Shown here one piece after another: positions 61,120 through 64,000 of a DNA stretch of 64,000 nt (the stretch's first letter is position 1; every line of letters starts with the position of its first letter). The stretch covers positions 62,001 to 126,000 of IMG/VR virus record IMGVR_UViG_3300032246_001967. One strand, given 5' to 3'. Made by a program: the position numbers and the translations under genes. Below the pieces are notes generated by a model. That model worked only from the letters and a program-made list of their open reading frames with translations. It was not told the DNA's origin and made no database searches. The stretch is from a virus.

Positions 61120-61596
61120 ATGGCATTACATAGAGTAATAGAAAAACACAAAATTGTTCTTTTAGGACAAGAAATTACTTACACTAACAAATATATTAAG
61201 TACACTAAAGGTACTAGTTATGGATTCACTCCTCAATCAGGTTTAATTAGTTATTCATCTCAAATATTCAAATATGAATTTGAACATCCTTATATGACTC
61301 CAGCTTTATATGTTGATTCAAAAGGTGATAAATTTATTGTACCTGGTTTTAAAAAAGTACACCCAGAAACTACTTTGAATGATATTATAGTTATTAGACC
61401 AGCTAAAGAAAAATTAGATCCAGTAGAAAAAAATAGTTGGAAATTTGAATCATCAAGTGAAAAAGGTTTATTTTATACTGTTAGACAAAATGGTACTAAA
61501 TTAACTTGTACTTGTAGTGGTATGTGGAGAGCTAAAGACAAACGTTGTAAACATATTAAAGAAATAGAACAAAAATTGAGTAATGATAACAAATAA
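61120..61596 (+). CDS. SWIM zinc-finger protein
   Basis: 158 residues. YTVRQNGTKLTCTCSGMWRA followed by CKHIKEIE near the C-terminus is a CxC-xn-CxH SWIM finger, a nucleic-acid or protein-binding module. The N-terminal part is not assigned. Role unknown. Confidence 0.72.
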   Translation: MALHRVIEKHKIVLLGQEITYTNKYIKYTKGTSYGFTPQSGLISYSSQIFKYEFEHPYMTPALYVDSKGDKFIVPGFKKVHPETTLNDIIVIRPAKEKLDPVEKNSWKFESSSEKGLFYTVRQNGTKLTCTCSGMWRAKDKRCKHIKEIEQKLSNDNK

Positions 61597-61801
61597 ACGT
61601 CCTATAAAAGAAAAAATCGAAATCGATTTGAAAGGTCCTGATGGAAATGCTTTTGTATTATTAGCTACTGCTAAAGACTTAAGTCATAAATTTGGAAAAA
61701 ATTGGGATGAAGTACATGCTAATATGACGGCAGGCGATTATGAATGGTTGATTCAAACTATGGATCATTATTTTGGAGATTATATTATAATGTATAGATA
61801 A
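61583..61801 (+). CDS. Small protein, unknown
   Basis: 72 residues. KIEIDLKGPDGNAFVLLATA and the end DYEWLIQTMDHYFGDYIIMY look like a folded domain seen in T4-like phage hypotheticals. Overlaps both neighbours. Confidence 0.68.
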   Translation: MITNKRPIKEKIEIDLKGPDGNAFVLLATAKDLSHKFGKNWDEVHANMTAGDYEWLIQTMDHYFGDYIIMYR

Positions 61802-62025
61802 TGGCTAGAGGAAAATTATATGTAGATGATCCGGTTGTGGTAGTATTTAAAACCTCAAATCGATCAAACGCTCAAACTAAAATGAAAGTATTTAATAACC
61901 GTAATGTAGATGAAGTTATTAATATCAAATCAAAACTACCAGGTATCCCAGAAAGCGCAGTATGGCTTGAAGTAGGTATAGGTGAAAGTTTTATTCAAAA
62001 ATACAAATCTAAATACAAATTGTAA
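61801..62025 (+). CDS. Small protein, unknown
   Basis: 74 residues; start on the last base of the previous stop. VVVFKTSNRSNAQTKMKVF then GIPESAVWLEVGIG. No family known. Confidence 0.63.
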   Translation: MARGKLYVDDPVVVVFKTSNRSNAQTKMKVFNNRNVDEVINIKSKLPGIPESAVWLEVGIGESFIQKYKSKYKL

Positions 62026-62158
62026 ATGATTTAAGGAATTTACATCCTATAACCCCTAAAGAAAACCAATCTAAATCAAACATATTTGGAACTCCAATTC
62101 CTCTTTCATATATTTATGATATAGAACAATATATCAAATCACAATATAAAAATAACAT
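62026..62158 (+). other. 133-nt gap with promoter and an uninitiated open frame
   Basis: One frame is open through the gap and encodes protein-like sequence (NDLRNLHPITPKENQS and onward) but has no ATG, GTG or TTG start after the in-frame stop. It may be a gene remnant or a long leader. The promoter at 62085 lies in it. Confidence 0.35.
62085..62116 (+). promoter_or_regulatory. Bacteroidota-type promoter
   Basis: TTTGG at 62085 and TATATTTA at 62109, fixed spacing; the ATG at 62159 gives an unusually long leader of about 35-40 nt. Confidence 0.72.
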
Positions 62159-62665
62159 ATGGCAACTAGAGGACAAATAGCTTACTTAGCAGACTCAAAT
62201 TCAATATTTTCAATTTATATTCATTACGATGCTTATCCTGAGCATATAGGTAAAATTTTACCTAAATACTTTAATTCAGACGATCAAGCTCAACAATTAG
62301 TAATGGATGGTCCGGATATTAGATCTATTGAGGATGATGGAACAGTAGATCGCTTTGATAAAGGTGGAGCTAAACAAATTAACGGAGAAACCCCTGAAGA
62401 ATTATTTTCTAATTTATATGCTCATGCTGATAATAATACAGCAGAATATGTTTATGTTTGGTTAGAAGATAAATGGGTTGAACTTGATGTAGATAAAGGC
62501 AGAGAATATTTTGTAGGTACTTTACTGGATCAAATTAGAAAAATGGAACCAACTATGGAAGTTAATTCTCATTATGTAACTAATGAAGAAGCAGATGAAG
62601 ATGCTAAAATGAATGAGGATTATCAAAAACGTCAGTGGCAACATAGAGCAGGTATTATTAAATAA
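62159..62665 (+). CDS. Conserved T4-like phage protein, unknown
   Basis: 168 residues. MATRGQIAYLADSNSIFSIYIHYDAYPEHIGK (read in parts) and YVYVWLEDKWVEL give a clear fold-like pattern seen in many T4-like phages; function unknown. Confidence 0.68.
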   Translation: MATRGQIAYLADSNSIFSIYIHYDAYPEHIGKILPKYFNSDDQAQQLVMDGPDIRSIEDDGTVDRFDKGGAKQINGETPEELFSNLYAHADNNTAEYVYVWLEDKWVELDVDKGREYFVGTLLDQIRKMEPTMEVNSHYVTNEEADEDAKMNEDYQKRQWQHRAGIIK

Positions 62666-62686
62666 AAAACAAATTAAATAAAAAAG

Positions 62687-62712
62687 AGGGGTTTGGCTTT
62701 GTCAAACCCCTT
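62687..62712 (+). terminator. Terminator hairpin fused to next promoter
   Basis: A 10-bp stem GGGGTTTGGC / GTCAAACCCC (one G-U) with loop TTT; TTC follows, so the T tract is short. The 5' arm carries the TTTGG element. Confidence 0.8.
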
Positions 62713-62723
62713 CATTATATTAA
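62692..62723 (+). promoter_or_regulatory. Bacteroidota-type promoter
   Basis: TTTGG at 62692 and TATATTAA at 62716, fixed spacing; 4 nt to the ATG at 62728 predicts a leaderless mRNA. Confidence 0.82.
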
Positions 62724-62727
62724 CGAT

Positions 62728-62874
62728 ATGATGAAACAGGAAGAAAAATTTAACGGCTTAAGTAAAGGACAGGTTAAACAAATCATCCGCCGTAATATGA
62801 TTACTAAAGTAAAAGCAAGTAAAAAAGTTTACGACCGTAAGAAAGAAAAGAAGGGTTTGGCTTTCGGAGATTAA
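62728..62874 (+). CDS. Small basic protein whose end is coded by a promoter module
   Basis: 48 residues, Lys/Arg-rich (QVKQIIRRNMITKVKASKK). Its last codons KKGLAFGD are coded by GGGTTTGGCTTT, the 5' arm of the terminator-promoter module, here without the 3' arm. This suggests that a module recombined into the gene end. An adjacent ATG at 62731 is possible. Confidence 0.58.
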   Translation: MMKQEEKFNGLSKGQVKQIIRRNMITKVKASKKVYDRKKEKKGLAFGD

Positions 62875-62887
62875 TTTGTTATATTTA
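62856..62887 (+). promoter_or_regulatory. Bacteroidota-type promoter with overlapping TATTTATA
   Basis: TTTGG at 62856, inside the end of the upstream gene, and TATATTTA at 62880, fixed spacing; TATTTATA at 62882-62889. No complete hairpin. Confidence 0.8.
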
Positions 62888-62907
62888 TATTATAAAAGAA
62901 AAAGGTT

Positions 62908-63066
62908 ATGGCAAAAAATAAACTTAAAGAAATCAATGATAAGTTAACACAATTACAAAAAGATAATCGTTTAACTAAAGATGAAGTTGATGAGTTAAAA
63001 GGTCTTATTCGTTATTTTGGCAATGATGAATGGAGTAAGGGTGCTAAAAGTGGTTTTTTAAGATAA
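62908..63066 (+). CDS. Small helical protein, unknown
   Basis: 52 residues (LKEINDKLTQLQKDNRLTKD, then a Trp/Gly-containing end). Preceded by AAAAAGGTT. No known family. Confidence 0.6.
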   Translation: MAKNKLKEINDKLTQLQKDNRLTKDEVDELKGLIRYFGNDEWSKGAKSGFLR

Positions 63067-63084
63067 TAATTATTAATAAAGGTT

Positions 63085-63402
63085 ATGATAGACACTTATA
63101 AATTTGTACAAGAGAACAAAGAATTGTTCAAAAAATTAGATGCAATTCTATTAGAAAATGGAATCCAAGTAGAACAAGATTTACATGATATTACTATGCC
63201 TCGTGTAGGCTCAGGAATATATAATGGTGTTGAAGGTTTTTATTTCAACAATCATGATTTTTTTGATTTTAATGAGTTATATTTAAAAACATTATTTCCA
63301 ATTACAATTGAAGATAAAATAATTGAATTGATTGATGTTTCTGGTGTTGAATGGGATGATGACCGTATATGGAAATCAAGTATGGGTTTTGTAATTAAAT
63401 AA
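63085..63402 (+). CDS. Small protein, unknown
   Basis: 105 residues; folded-looking (VGSGIYNGVEGFYFNNHDFF). Start preceded by AATAAAGGTT. No known family. Confidence 0.65.
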   Translation: MIDTYKFVQENKELFKKLDAILLENGIQVEQDLHDITMPRVGSGIYNGVEGFYFNNHDFFDFNELYLKTLFPITIEDKIIELIDVSGVEWDDDRIWKSSMGFVIK

Positions 63403-63405
63403 GTT

Positions 63406-63591
63406 ATGTTAGATTATACATTTGAAGAAACAAAAGGGAAAATGGTTTTCCTAAAATTAGATGAAGATGGTGACATAAACACTGAGTTTATGAAAATTGA
63501 TACTCTAAATGATTATCAAAAATTAGAAAGTGTAGTCCTTGAATATGAGAAACAAGGTATTTTAGAGGAGTATTTTATTTATCAAGATTAA
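63406..63591 (+). CDS. Small acidic protein, unknown
   Basis: 61 residues; start follows the previous stop by 3 nt (AAGTTATG). No known family. Confidence 0.6.
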   Translation: MLDYTFEETKGKMVFLKLDEDGDINTEFMKIDTLNDYQKLESVVLEYEKQGILEEYFIYQD

Positions 63592-63592
63592 A

Positions 63593-63820
63593 TTGGGAAA
63601 AACAAATATTATAACACCAATGTGGAAACAGTGTCTAGCGATTCTAGAGACAGGTGATTTAGAATTAGCTGATATTAAGCTAATGGAGTTGGTTTGGAAA
63701 TTAGCAGACTATACTATGTTAGGTTATAAGGATGCTGATAAGATTGAGGGTGTAAAGCTTGAAGTATGGAAAGAGCGTGTGTGGTTTGCAATTCAGAACG
63801 CAGGTTTACTTCCAGATTAA
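63593..63820 (+). CDS. Small protein, unknown, TTG start
   Basis: 75 residues from TTG one base after the previous stop; the next ATG is at residue 10. Helical, Trp-containing (MELVWKLADYTMLGYKDADK). No known family. Confidence 0.56.
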   Translation: MGKTNIITPMWKQCLAILETGDLELADIKLMELVWKLADYTMLGYKDADKIEGVKLEVWKERVWFAIQNAGLLPD

Positions 63821-63853
63821 GTTAACAATTGACGTCTTTAGTTAATTGTCGAA

Positions 63854-63861
63854 TATTTATA
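63854..63861 (+). promoter_or_regulatory. TATTTATA box for GIY-YIG gene
   Basis: TATTTATA ends 5 nt before the ATG at 63867. An ATTG at 63828 stands at the fixed -33 distance but lacks the following G. An inverted repeat (ACAATTGAC / GTTAATTGT, one G-U) lies just upstream. Confidence 0.5.
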
Positions 63862-63866
63862 AATGT

Positions 63867-64000
63867 ATGATAGGCATTTATAAAATCACAAACCCTAAAG
63901 GTAAAATTTATATTGGACAATCAAGAGACATTGAACATAGATTTTATTATTATAAATTAAGTAGTAAATGGATTAAAGAACAAAGAAAACTATATAATAG
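63867..64000 (+). CDS. GIY-YIG homing endonuclease, cut by window end
   Basis: 44 residues visible. IGIYKITNPKGKIYIGQSRDIEHRF is the GIY-YIG core, very like the protein at 42142. The 3' part lies beyond the window. ATG 63867 is chosen because homologous sequence starts there. Confidence 0.82.
   Translation, partial: MIGIYKITNPKGKIYIGQSRDIEHRFYYYKLSSKWIKEQRKLYN

Overview
The window is 64 kb of an AT-rich tailed-phage genome of the T4-like contractile-tail type, with every gene on the + strand and almost no non-coding DNA. Recognisable T4-type parts are tail sheath, tail tube, baseplate and hub proteins, the gp32/UvsX/RNase H/gp41/gp43/gp44/gp45/gp62 replication set, and many homing endonucleases. 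The host is probably a member of the Bacteroidota. At 16 sites I find the element TTGG-N19-TATATT(T/A), which matches the Bacteroidota housekeeping promoter layout (-33 TTTG, -7 TAnnTTTG), and starts have no Shine-Dalgarno sequence but often read ...GTTATG. The phage name and host species cannot be read from the sequence.

Layout. 1-11.7 kb: late virion genes (sheath, cut by the window edge; tube; gp26-like protein and a small frame-shifted partner; tape-measure-like protein; tube-cap-like protein; LysM-like wedge protein; a hub-lysozyme fusion). 11.7-19.4 kb: a family A polymerase-like protein, gp32, UvsX, RNase H and the gp41 helicase, broken up by HNH endonucleases. 19.4-33 kb: nucleotide and DNA-modification metabolism: class II ribonucleotide reductase, a putative DpdA transglycosylase, pyrimidine-dimer glycosylase-like protein, QueC, QueD, QueE, FolE, hypoxanthine phosphoribosyltransferase, two small thioredoxins, an acyl-CoA thioesterase-like protein and a dCTP deaminase/dUTPase-like protein. 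33-42.1 kb: family B DNA polymerase, sliding clamp, GroES and GroEL, clamp loader large and small subunits, and a Cas4/RecB-like Fe-S nuclease. 43.1-57.6 kb: a 14-kb carbohydrate island with at least six glycosyltransferase-type proteins, a DegT-fold enzyme with His at the Schiff-base Lys position, a thiamine-diphosphate enzyme, a sugar-nucleotide reductase/epimerase, a HAD-nucleotidyltransferase fusion and a C-methyltransferase. 57.6-64 kb: small regulatory and unknown genes, a membrane-anchored lytic transglycosylase, and a partial GIY-YIG gene at the edge.

How it works together. HPRT and FolE feed GTP into QueD, QueE and QueC to make preQ0, which the DpdA-like protein could place in phage DNA. 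The carbohydrate island looks able to build and attach a branched or deoxygenated sugar. Transcription appears to use two signals: the strictly spaced Bacteroidota-type promoter in front of replication and metabolic genes, often fused with a terminator hairpin, and a TATTTATA box in front of virion and homing-endonuclease genes. At two endonuclease genes and one small-gene block the TATTTATA box lies in the loop of a hairpin, an arrangement like the one that restricts homing-endonuclease expression to late time in T4.
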